Below are positions 13,111-22,600 of a stretch of 64,000 nucleotides of DNA, piece by piece (the first letter of the stretch is position 1; every line of letters starts with the position of its first letter). The stretch lies in contig OZ035960.1 in NCBI GenBank assembly GCA_964034945.1, positions 29,065,487 through 29,129,486 on the forward strand, in the 5' to 3' direction. Both the position numbers and the translations under genes were made by a program. A model generated the notes under the pieces. The model made no database searches, was not told where the DNA came from, and saw nothing but the letters and a program-made list of their open reading frames with translations. This stretch comes from Chrysopilus asiliformis (lineage: Eukaryota > Arthropoda > Insecta > Diptera > Rhagionidae).

Positions 13111-15381
13111 GGTACCGAACCTGGGTACCGTACCTGGGTACCGTACCTGGGTACCGTACCTGGGTACCGTACCTGGGTACCGTACCTGGGTACCGAACCT
13201 GGGTACCTGGGTACCGAACCTGGGTACCGAACATGGGTACCCAACCTGGGTACCGAACCTGGGTACCGAACCTGGGTACCGAACCTGGGTACCGAACCTG
13301 GGTACCGTACCTGGGTACCGAACCTGGGTACCGTACCTGGGTACCGTACCTGGGTACCTGGGTACCGTACCTGGGTACCGAACCTGGGTACCGAACCTGG
13401 GTACCGAACCTGGGTACCGAACCTGGGTACCGAAATTTGGTACCGTACCTGGGTACCGAACCAGGGTACCGAACCTGGGTACCGAACCAAGGTACCGAAC
13501 CTGGGTACCGAACCTGGGTACCGAACCAGGGTACCGAACCTGGGTACCGAACCAGGGTACCGAACCAGGGTACCGTACCTGGGTACCGAACCTGGGTACC
13601 GTACCTGGGTACCGTACCTGGGTACCAAACCTGGGTACCGTACCTGGGTACCGTACCTGGGTACCGAACCTGGGTACCGTACCTGGGTACCGAACCTGGG
13701 TACCGTACCTGGGTACCGAACCTGGGTACCTGGGTACCGAACCTGGGTACCGAACATGGGTACCCAACCTGGGTACCGAACCTGGGTACCGAACCTGGGT
13801 ACCGAACCTGGGTACCGAACCTGGGTACCGTACCTGGGTACCGAACCTGGGTACCGTACCTGGGTACCGTACCTGGGTACCGAACCTGGGTACCGAACCT
13901 GGGTACCGAACCTGGGTACCGAACCTGGGTACCGAAATTTGGTACCGTACCTGGGTACCGAACCAGGGTACCGAACCTGGGTACCGAACCTGGGTACCGA
14001 ACCTGGGTACCGAACCAGAGTACCGAACCTGGGTACCGTACCTGGGTACCGAACCTGGGTACCGAACCTGGGTACCGAACCTGGGTACCGAACATGGGTA
14101 CCGAACCTGGGTACCGTACCTGGGTACCGAACCTGGGTACCGTACCTGGGTACCGTACCTGGGTACCGAACCTGGGTACCGAACCTGGGTACCGAACCTG
14201 GGTACCGAACCTGGGTACCGTACCTGGGTACCGAACCTGGGTACCGAACCTGGGTACCTGGGTACCGAACCTGGGTACCTGGGTACCGAACCCGGGTACC
14301 GAACCTGGGTACCGAACCTGGGTACCGTACCTGGGTACCGAACCTGGGTACCGTACCTGGGTACCGAACCTGGGTAACCTGGGTACCTGGGTACCGAACC
14401 TGGGTACCTGGGTACCGAACCTGGGTACCTGGGTACCGTACCTGGGTACCGAACCCGGGTACCGAACCTGGGTACCGAACCTGGGTACCGAACCTGGGTA
14501 CCGAACCTGGGTACCGTACCTGGGTACCGAACCTGGGTACCGAACCTGGGTACCGAACCCGGGTACCGAACCTGGGTACCGAACCTGGGTACCGTACCTG
14601 GGTACCGAACCTGGGTACCGTACCTGGGTACCGAACCTGGGTACCGAACCTGGGTACCGAACCTGGGTACCGAACCTGGGTACCGTACCTGGGTACCGAA
14701 CCTGGGTACCGAACCTGGGTACCTGGGTACCGAACCCGGGTACCGAACCTGGGTACCTGGGTACCGTACCTGGGTACCGAACCCGGGTACCGAACCTGGG
14801 TACCGAACCTGGGTACCGTACCTGGGTACCGAACCTGGGTACCGTACCTGGGTACCTGGGTACCGAACCTGGGTACCTGGGTACCGAACCTGGGTACCTG
14901 GGTACCGAACCTGGGTACCTGGGTACCGAACCCGGGTACCGAACCTGGGTACCGAACCTGGGTACCGTACCTGGGTACCGAACCTGGGTACCGAATCTGG
15001 GTACCGAACATGGGTACCGAACCTGGGTACCGAACCTGGGTACTGTACCTGGGTACCGAACATGGGTACCGAACCTGGGTACCGTACCTGGGTACCGTAC
15101 CTGGGTACCGTAATTGGGTACCGTACCTGGGTACCGTACCTGGGTACCGTACCTGGGTACCGAACCTGGGTACCTGGGTACCGAACCTGGGTACCGTACC
15201 TGGGTACCGAACCTGGGTACCGAACATGGGTACCGAACATGGGTACCGTACCTGGGTACCGAACATGGGTACCGAACCTGGGTACCGAACCTGGGTACCG
15301 AACCTGGGTACCGAACCTGGGTACCGAACATGGGTACCGAACATGGGTACCGAACCTGGGTACCGAACCTGGGTACCGAAC

Positions 15382-15383
15382 CT
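15382..15383. repeat. Target-site duplication, left (CT), element copy 1
   Basis: The CT before the left terminal repeat is repeated after the right one (16609-16610) and is present once in the empty site at 12944-12945. Length 2 bp is exact by that comparison. Confidence 0.8.
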
Positions 15384-15395
15384 CCCAACTAACAA
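15384..15395 (+). repeat. Left terminal inverted repeat, copy 1
   Basis: CCCAACTAACAA, perfectly complementary to 16597-16608. The two ends diverge at the next base (T here, A on the other end read inward), so 12 bp is the full perfect length. Confidence 0.9.
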
Positions 15396-15402
15396 TTTTC
15401 GT

Positions 15403-15518
15403 CTCATAAGACTCTACTAGAGTCTTTTGAGAGTTTTCATACAGGGCTATTTCACCCTTGTAGAATGCTACAACTATTTTTTGAGTGGCTCATGAGGCTT
15501 AAATGGCGCACTTATGAG
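15403..15518. other. Left subterminal CTCATAA-type motif cluster, copy 1
   Basis: CTCATAAG at 15403-15410, CTCATGAG at 15489-15496 and CTTATGAG at 15511-15518. Related motifs recur inside and near the right end: CTCATAAA 15619-15626, CTCATATGAG 16231-16240, TTATGAG 16286-16292, CTCATAAC 16311-16318, TTATGAG 16521-16527, AATGAGA 16553-16559. Short motifs repeated on both strands near the ends are typical of transposase-binding subterminal repeats in several DNA transposons. That role is an inference here; AT-richness may account for part of the recurrence. Confidence 0.45.
15408..15426. repeat. Subterminal 19-bp palindrome, copy 1
   Basis: AAGACTCTA, a single C, then TAGAGTCTT: nine-base arms with a one-base centre, starting 25 bp inside the left end. 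It could be a protein-binding dyad or a small hairpin. It has no counterpart at the right end. Confidence 0.85.
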
Positions 15519-15904
15519 AACTTTTTTTATCTGATAACAAGACATCAGTTCTTTTTGTAAGAGTCACGAAAGGTTCACAAGAATACTATTTGAATTCTAA
15601 TGAGAGTTTATTGATATTCTCATAAAACTTTCATAACAAGTACGTTATGCTTTGCTAAAAAGAGAAGAGTATATAAAAATATCTAGCCGGTTTTATTTTT
15701 GAAGAGTTAAAGTAATTTTTTAAAGAGTAAAAGTTATTTTTGAAGTGTTTATTTATTTTCGGATCCGAGTCATGTCTACGTTTGCGTATGATAATATTGT
15801 ATTAGAATTTCATATGACATAGATTTTAAATTCTATTTTTTCGGATATATAGACAAAAATTATATGGGGAATGCAATTTTCCTGATAATATAACATATTT
15901 TACT

Positions 15905-15934
15905 TCGAAAAAATGCGAAACCCCTCGAAAAAAT
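15905..15934. repeat. Direct repeat TCGAAAAAAT, copy 1
   Basis: TCGAAAAAAT occurs at 15905-15914 and 15925-15934 with a 20-bp period, followed at once by TCGAAAAA. Probably a small local duplication in AT-rich DNA; no function can be assigned. Confidence 0.6.
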
Positions 15935-16082
15935 CGAAAAAGTTAGATATATTATAAATCGGAAATATAATATGGAAAAATTAAATTTTTAATATAATTG
16001 ATCAAACTGTTTCAATTGTTTTAATGCGTTTTTGTTTTTAACGAAAATAGCTTTTTGCAGTGTTTTTAGGTCCTAATTTACA

Positions 16083-16170
16083 TATATAAGCAGTTTTTGG
16101 AATTTCAAAGTTTTACTGTTAAAAAAGATCAAGGAAAAATATGGCGCCTGTTGACGAAGATTTATTTTAA
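16083..16170 (+). promoter_or_regulatory. TATA-like box followed by a 9-codon micro-ORF, copy 1
   Basis: TATATAAG at 16083-16090 is followed 50 bp later by an ATG at 16141. That ATG opens a 9-codon frame (MAPVDEDLF) ending in TAA at 16168-16170, with AATAAA at 16172-16177. The layout resembles the 5' end of a gene cut short, as expected if the element is an internal-deletion derivative that kept a promoter and first codons. With only nine codons, chance in AT-rich DNA is equally likely. Confidence 0.25.
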
Positions 16171-16199
16171 GAATAAAATTCTACTAATAAGAACATAAG

Positions 16200-16214
16200 C
16201 TCGCGTTATGCGAG
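16200..16214. repeat. Short inverted repeat CTCGC/GCGAG, copy 1
   Basis: CTCGC (16200-16204), five-base loop, GCGAG (16210-16214). A G+C-rich five-base stem in an AT-rich setting; it could be a hairpin. There is no T-run directly after it, so it is not called a terminator. Confidence 0.5.
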
Positions 16215-16230
16215 TTCAACTCTTTTATGT

Positions 16231-16240
16231 CTCATATGAG
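16231..16240. repeat. Perfect 10-bp palindrome CTCATATGAG, copy 1
   Basis: Two head-to-head CTCAT motifs with no spacer, the same motif that recurs through the element. It would suit a dimeric DNA-binding protein; binding is inferred only. Confidence 0.55.
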
Positions 16241-16596
16241 CATTTTAACAAGTATTTTTATACTTAAACTTTTACAAGCGCGTTTTTATGAGAATCATAC
16301 GAATTAACTGCTCATAACGTTTTTATTTAAGATTTAAACTCTTTAAGTGTTAAAACTTTATAAAAAATATACAATGAGAACATAAGTTTTTAAAGGCTCG
16401 CTACAACAGTTCAAAAATCGCCTTGCTATAAGCGTAAAAGATTCAGTAGCTCTAGTAGCGTCATACTCTTATAAAAAGAACGCTATCAGAAAAAATTAGA
16501 GTGTCATTACAAGAACTATATTATGAGTGTTTCCAGTGTGTTAAGAATATTTAATGAGAAGATTTCAAAATTCGTAAGAGTTTTGGTCTGGAGAGT

Positions 16597-16608
16597 TTGT
16601 TAGTTGGG
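16597..16608 (-). repeat. Right terminal inverted repeat, copy 1
   Basis: TTGTTAGTTGGG, the exact reverse complement of 15384-15395, followed by the CT target duplication at 16609-16610 and then satellite. The first satellite base after it is A (16611), where copy 2 and the consensus have G. Confidence 0.9.
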
Positions 16609-16610
16609 CT
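16609..16610. repeat. Target-site duplication, right (CT), element copy 1
   Basis: Second copy of the CT at 15382-15383. Confidence 0.8.
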
Positions 16611-19600
16611 AGGTACCTGGGTACCGTACCTGGGTACCGAACCTGGGTACCGAACCTGGGTACCGAACCTGGGTACCGAACCTGGGTACCGAACCTGGGT
16701 ACCGAACCTGGGTACCGTACCTGGGTACCGTACCTGGGTACCGAACCTGGGTACCGTACCTGGGTACCGAACCTGGGTACCGTACCTGGGTACCGTACCT
16801 GGGTACCGAACCTGGGTACCGAACCTGGGTACCGAACCTGGGTACCGTACCTGGGTACCGAACCTGGGTACCGAACCTGGGTACCGAACCTGGGTACCTG
16901 GGTACCGTACCTGGGTACCGAACCTGGGTACCGAACCTGGGTACCGAACCTGGCTACCGAACCTGGGTACCGAACCTGGGTACCGAACCTGGGTACCGAA
17001 CCTGGGTACCGAACCTGGGTACCGAACCTGGGTACCGTACCTGGGTACCGAACCTGGGTACCGAACCTGGGTACCGAACATGGGTACCTGGGTACCGAAC
17101 CTGGGTACCGTACCTGGGTACCGAACCTGGGTACCTGGGTACCGAACCTGGGTACCGAACCTGGGTACCGAACCTGGGTACCGAACATGGGTACCGAACC
17201 TGGGTACCGAACCTGGGTACCGAACCTGGGTACCGTACCTGGGTACCGAACCTGGGTACCGAACCTGGGTACCGAACCTGGGTACCGAACCTGGGTACCG
17301 AACCTGGGTACCGAACCTGGGTACCGAACCTGGGTACCGAACCTGGGTACCGTACATGGGTACCGAACCTGGGTACCTGGGTACCGTGCCTGGGTACCGA
17401 ACCTGGGTACCTGGGTACCGAACCTGGGTACCGAACCTGGGTACCGAACCTGGGTACCGAACATGGGTACCGAACCTGGGTACCGAACCTGGGTACCGAA
17501 CCTGGGTACCGTACCTGGGTACCGAACCTGGGTACCGAACCTGGGTACCGAACCTGGGTACCTGGGTACCGTACCTGGGTACCGAACCTGGGTACCGAAC
17601 CTGGGTACCGAACATGGGTGCCGAACCTGGGTACCGAACCTGGGTACGGAACCTGGGTACCGAACATGGGTACCGAACCTGGGTACCGAACCTGGGTACC
17701 GAACCTGGGTACCGAACATGGGTACCGAACCTGGGTACCGAACCTGGGTACCGAACCTGGGTACCGAACCTGGGTACCGAACATGGGTACCGAACCTGGG
17801 TACCGAACCTGGGTACCGAACCTGGGTACCGAACCTGGGTACCGAACCTGGGTACCGTACCTGGGTACCGAACCTGGGAACCGAACCTGGGTACCGAACA
17901 TGGGTACCTGGGTACCGAACCTGGGTACCGTACCTGGGTACCGAACCTGGGTACCGAACCTGGGTACCGAACCTGGGTACCTGGGTACCGTACCTGGGTA
18001 CCGAACCTGGGTACCTGGGTACCGAACCTGGGTACCGAACCTGGGTACCGAACCTGGGTACCGAACATGGGTACCGAACCTGGGTACCGTACCTGGGTAC
18101 CGAACCTGGGTACCGTACCTGGGTACCTGGGTACCGAACCTGGGTACCTGGGTACCGAACCTGGGTACCTGGGTACCGAACCTGGGTACCTGGGTACCGA
18201 ACCCGGGTACCGAACCTGGGTACCGAACCTGGGTACCGTACCTGGGTACCGAACCTGGGTACCGAATCTGGGTACCGAACATGGGTACCGAACCTGGGTA
18301 CCGAACCTGGGTACCGTACCTGGGTACCGTACCTGGGTACCGAACCTGGGTACCGTACCTGGGTACCGAACCTGGGTACCGAACCTGGGTACCGAACCTG
18401 GGTACCGAACCTGGGTACCGTACCTGGGTACCGAACCTGGGTACCGAACCTGGGTACCTGGGTACCGAACCCGGGTACCGAACCTGGGTACCGAACCTGG
18501 GTACCTGGGTACCGAACCCGGGTACCGAACCTGGGTACCTGGGTACCGTACCTGGGTACCGAACCCGGGTACCGAACCTGGGTACCGAACCTGGGTACCG
18601 TACCTGGGTACCGAACCTGGGTACCGTACCTGGGTACCTGGGTACCGAACCTGGGTACCTGGGTACCGAACCTGGGTACCTGGGTACCGAACCCGGGTAC
18701 CGAACCTGGGTACCGAACCTGGGTACCGTACCTGGGTACCGAACCTGGGTACCGAATCTGGGTACCGAACATGGGTACCGAACCTGGGTACCGAACCTGG
18801 GTACCGTACCTGGGTACCGTACCTGGGTACCGAACCTGGGTACCGTACCTGGGTACCGAACCTGGGTACCGAACCTGGGTACCGTACCTGGGTACCGTAC
18901 CTGGGTACCGAACCTGGGTACCGAACATGGGTACCGAACATGGGTACCGTACCTGGGTACCGAACATGGGTACCGAACCTGGGTACCGAACCTGGGTACC
19001 GAACCTGGGTACCGAACCTGGGTACCGAACATGGGTACCGAACATGGGTACCGAACCTGGGTACCGAACCTGGGTACCGAACCTGGGTACCTGGGTACCG
19101 TACCTGGGTACCGAACCTGGGTACCGAACCTGAGTACCGAACCTGGGTACCGAACCTGGGTACCGAACCTGGGTACCGAACCTGGGTACCGAACCTGGGT
19201 ACCGTACCTGGGTACCGTACCTGGGTACCGAACCTGGGTACCGTACCTGGGTACCGAACCTGGGTACCGAACCTGGGTACCGTACCTGGGTACCGTACCT
19301 GGGTACCGTACCTGGGTACCGTACCTGGGTACCGAACCTGGGTACCTGGGTACCGAACCTGGGTACCGAACATGGGTACCCAACCTGGGTACCGAACCTG
19401 GGTACCGAACCTGGGTACCGAACCTGGGTACCGAACCTGGGTACCGAACCTGGGTGCCGAACCTGGGTACCGAACCTGGGTACCGAACATGGGTACCGAG
19501 ACTGGGTACGGAACCTGGGTACCGAACCTGGGTACCGAACCTGGGTACCGAACCTGGGTACCGAACCTGGGTACCGTACCTGGGTACCGAACCTGGGTAC

Positions 19601-22600
19601 CGAACCTGGGTACCGAACCTGGGTACCTGGGTACCGAACCTGGGTACCGAACATGGGTACCCAACCTGGGTACCGAACCTGGGTACCGAACCTGGGTACC
19701 GAACCTGGGTACCGAACCTGGGTACCGTACCTGGGTACCGAACCTGGGTACCGTACCTGGGTACCGTACCTGGGTACCTGGGTACCGTACCTGGGTACCG
19801 AACCTGGGTACCGAACCTGGGTACCGAACCTGGGTACCGAACATGGGTACCGTACCTGGGTACCGTACCTGGGTACCGTACCTGGGTACCGAACCTGGGT
19901 ACCGAACCTGGGTACCTGAGTACCGTACCTGGGTACCTGGGTACCTGGGTACCGTACCTGGGTACCGAACCTGGGTACCGAACCTGGGTACCGAACCTGG
20001 GTACCGAACATGGGTACCGTACCTGGGTACCGTACCTGGGTACCGTACCTGGGTACCGAACCTGGGTACCGAACCTGGGTACCTGAGTACCGTACCTGGG
20101 TACCGAACCTGGGTACCGAACCTGGGTACCGTACCTGGGTACCGAACCTGGGTACCGAACCTGGGTACCGAACCTGGGTACCTGGGTACCGTACCTGGGT
20201 ACCGAACCTGGGTACCGAACCTGGGTACCGAACCTGGGTACCGAACCTGGGTACCGAACCTGGGTACCGAACCTGGGTACCGAACCTGGGTACCGAACCT
20301 GGGTACCGAACCTGGGTACCGTACCTGGGTACCGAACCTGGGTACCGAACCTGGGTACCGAACATGGGTACCTGGGTACCGAACCTGGGTACCGTACCTG
20401 GGTACCGAACCTGGGTACCGAACCTGGGTACCTGGGTACCGAACCTGGGTACCGAACCTGGGTACCGAACCTGGGTACCGAACATGGGTACCGAACCTGG
20501 GTACCGAACCTGGGTACCGAACCTGGGTACCGTACCTGGGTACCGAACCTGGGTACCGAACCTGGGTACCGAACCTGGGTACCGAACCTGGGTACCGAAC
20601 CTGGGTACCGAACCTGGGTACCGTACATGGGTACCGAACCTGGGTACCTGGGTACCGTGCCTGGGTACCGAACCTGGGTACCTGGGTACCGAACATGGGT
20701 ACCGAACCTGGGTACCGAACCTGGGTACCGAACCTGGGTACCGTACCTGGGTACCGAACCTGGGTACCGAACCTGGGTACCGAACCTGGGTACCTGGGTA
20801 CCGTACCTGGGTACCGAACCTGGGTACCGAACCTGGGTACCGAACATGGGTGCCGAACCTGGGTACCGAACCTGGGTACGGAACCTGGGTACCGAACCTG
20901 GGTACCTGGGTACCGTACCTGGGTACCGAACCTGGGTACCTGGGTACCGAACCTGGGTACCGAACCTGGGTACCGAACCTGGGTACCGAACCTGGGTACC
21001 GAACCTGGGTACCGAACATGGGTACCGAACCTGGGTACCGAACCTGGGTACCGAACCTGGGTACCGAACCTGGGTACCGTACCTGGGTACCGAACCTGGG
21101 TACCGTACCTGGGTACCGTACCTGAGTACCGAACCTGGGTACCGAACCTGGGTACCGTACCTGGGTACCGTACCTGAGTACCGAACCTGGGTACCGAACC
21201 TGGGTACCGAACCTGGGTACCGAACCTGGGTACCGAACCTGGGTACCGTACCTGGGTACCGTACCTGGGTACCGAACCTGGGTACCGAAAATGGGTACCG
21301 AACCTGGGTACCGAACCTGGGTACCGTACCTGGGTACCGTACCTGGGTACCGTACCTGGGTACCGTACCTGGGTACCGTACCTGGGTACCGTACCTGGGT
21401 ACCGTACCTGGGTACCGTACCTGGGTACCGAACCTGGGTACCGAACCTGGGTACCTGAGTACCGTACCTGGGTACCGAACCTGGGTACCGAACCTGGGTA
21501 CCGTACCTGGGTACCGAACCTGGGTACCGAACCTGGGTACCGAACCTGGGTACCTGGGTACCGTACCTGGGTACCGAACCTGGGTACCGAACCTGGGTAC
21601 CGAACCTGGGTACCGAACCTGGGTACCGAACCTGGGTACCGAACCTGGGTACCGAACCTGGGTACCGAACCTGGCTTCCGAACCTGGGTACCGAACCTGG
21701 GTACCGTACCTGGGTACCGAACCTGGGTACCGAACCTGGGTACCGAACATGGGTACCTGGGTACCGAACCTGGGTACCGTACCTGGGTACCGAACCTGGG
21801 TACCTGGGTACCGTACCTGGGTACCGAACCTGGGTACCTGGGTACCGAACCTGGGTACCGAACCTGGGTACCGAACATGGGTACCGAACCTGGGTACCGA
21901 ACCTGGGTACCGAACCTGGGTACCGTACCTGGGTACCGAACCTGGGTACCGAACCTGGGTACCGAACCTGGGTACCGAACCTGGGTACCGAACCTGGGTA
22001 CCGAACCTGGGTACCGAACCTGGGTACCGAACCTGGGTACCGTACATGGGTACCGAACCTGGGTACCTGGGTACCGTGCCTGGGTACCGAACCTGGGTAC
22101 CTGGGTACCGAACCTGGGTACCGAACCTGGGTACCGAACATGGGTACCGAACCTGGGTACCGAACCTGGGTACCGAACCTGGGTACCGTACCTGGGTACC
22201 GAACCTGGGTACCGAACCTGGGTACCTGGGTACCGTACCTGGGTACGGAACCTGGGTACCGAACATGGGTACCGAACCTGGGTACCGAACCTGGGTACCG
22301 AACCTGGGTACCGTACCTGGGTACCGAACCTGGGTACCGAACCTGGGTACCTGGGTACCGTACCTGGGTACCGAACCTGGGTACCGAACCTGGGTACCGA
22401 ACATGGGTACCGAACCTGGGTACCGAACCTGGGTACCGAACCTGGGTACCGAACATGGGTACCGAACCTGGGTACCGAACCTGGGTACCGAACCTGGGTA
22501 CCGAACCTGGGTACCGAACATGGGTACCGAACCTGGGTACCGAACCTGGGTACCGAACCTGGGTACCGAACCTGGGTACCGAACCTGGGTACCGAACCTG

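Larger units (their letters stand above)
1..15383 (+). repeat. 13-bp satellite array, left block
   Basis: Uninterrupted tandem repeats of GGGTACCGAACCT (A-type) and GGGTACCGTACCT (T-type), continuing from beyond the left edge of the window. Interspersed 8-bp units (GGGTACCT) lack the five bases between two ACC triplets. Minor variants include GAACAT, CCCGGG (for example 1921-1930), GAATC, GTAATT and a 9-bp TAACC unit (near 2009, 2258, 4040, 5655). The unit has a palindromic GGTACC every 13 bp and one CpG. All units are in the same orientation. No gene, RNA gene or promoter is visible. A patch at about 9.3-10.75 kb carries G-type units that otherwise belong to the right end of the window. The array class is unmistakable; what it does is unknown. 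Confidence 0.97.
15384..16608. mobile_element. Non-autonomous TIR DNA transposon (MITE-like), copy 1
   Basis: A 1,225-bp AT-rich, non-satellite block bounded by perfect 12-bp inverted termini, CCCAACTAACAA at 15384-15395 and its complement at 16597-16608, and flanked by CT on both sides. The interior has stops in the frames I followed. The longest reading frame I traced runs stop to stop over 15393-15557 (55 codons, 31 from its first ATG) and resembles no transposase. The block is therefore a non-autonomous element needing a transposase encoded elsewhere. Internal features are a 19-bp palindrome near the left end, scattered CTCATAA/TTATGAG motifs on both strands, and TATA-like boxes at 15670-15678 and 16083-16090. 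The 2-bp CT target duplication and CCC termini do not fit the TA of Tc1/mariner, TTAA of piggyBac, the 8 bp of hAT or the 3-bp TWA of PIF/Harbinger, so I leave the superfamily open. Confidence 0.85.
14473..16890 (+). repeat. Segmental duplication, proximal copy (pairs with 26348-28765)
   Basis: Read side by side with the sequence 11,875 bp downstream, this stretch is collinear without indels: about 0.9 kb of satellite, the whole 1,225-bp element and about 0.28 kb of satellite beyond. The only difference I saw is A at 16611 against G at 28486. Collinearity breaks on the left at a one-unit difference near 14,465. On the right it breaks where the other copy has four extra units (52 bp). Beyond that, shared markers continue with shifting offsets (GGCTACC at 16953 and 28880; GGGAACC at 17876 and 29694). 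Confidence 0.9.

Noticed and set aside
13433..14010. CAGGG and AAATTT units as remnants of another insertion
   Set aside because: They are single-unit substitutions in register with the 13-bp period and recur at 24.6-25.7 kb as part of duplicated blocks.
1..15383. CRISPR array
   Set aside because: There are no unique spacers; repeat and would-be spacer are the same 13-bp unit, and no cas genes are present.
16200..16214. Rho-independent terminator
   Set aside because: The stem is only five base pairs and no T-run follows; the setting looks eukaryotic.
15384..16608. Unique spacer gene between two satellite arrays
   Set aside because: Inverted termini, target duplication and an empty site show an insertion, and the longest frame traced is only 55 codons.
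15384..16608. LTR retrotransposon or solo LTR
   Set aside because: Ends are inverted 12-bp repeats beginning CCC, not TG...CA; the duplication is 2 bp rather than 4-6; there is no primer-binding site or polypurine tract at the ends.
15384..16608. Helitron
   Set aside because: Helitrons lack terminal inverted repeats and target duplications; both are present here.
15384..16608. tRNA or SINE-type RNA gene in the element
   Set aside because: No cloverleaf, A-box/B-box pair or A-rich tail was recognisable by eye.
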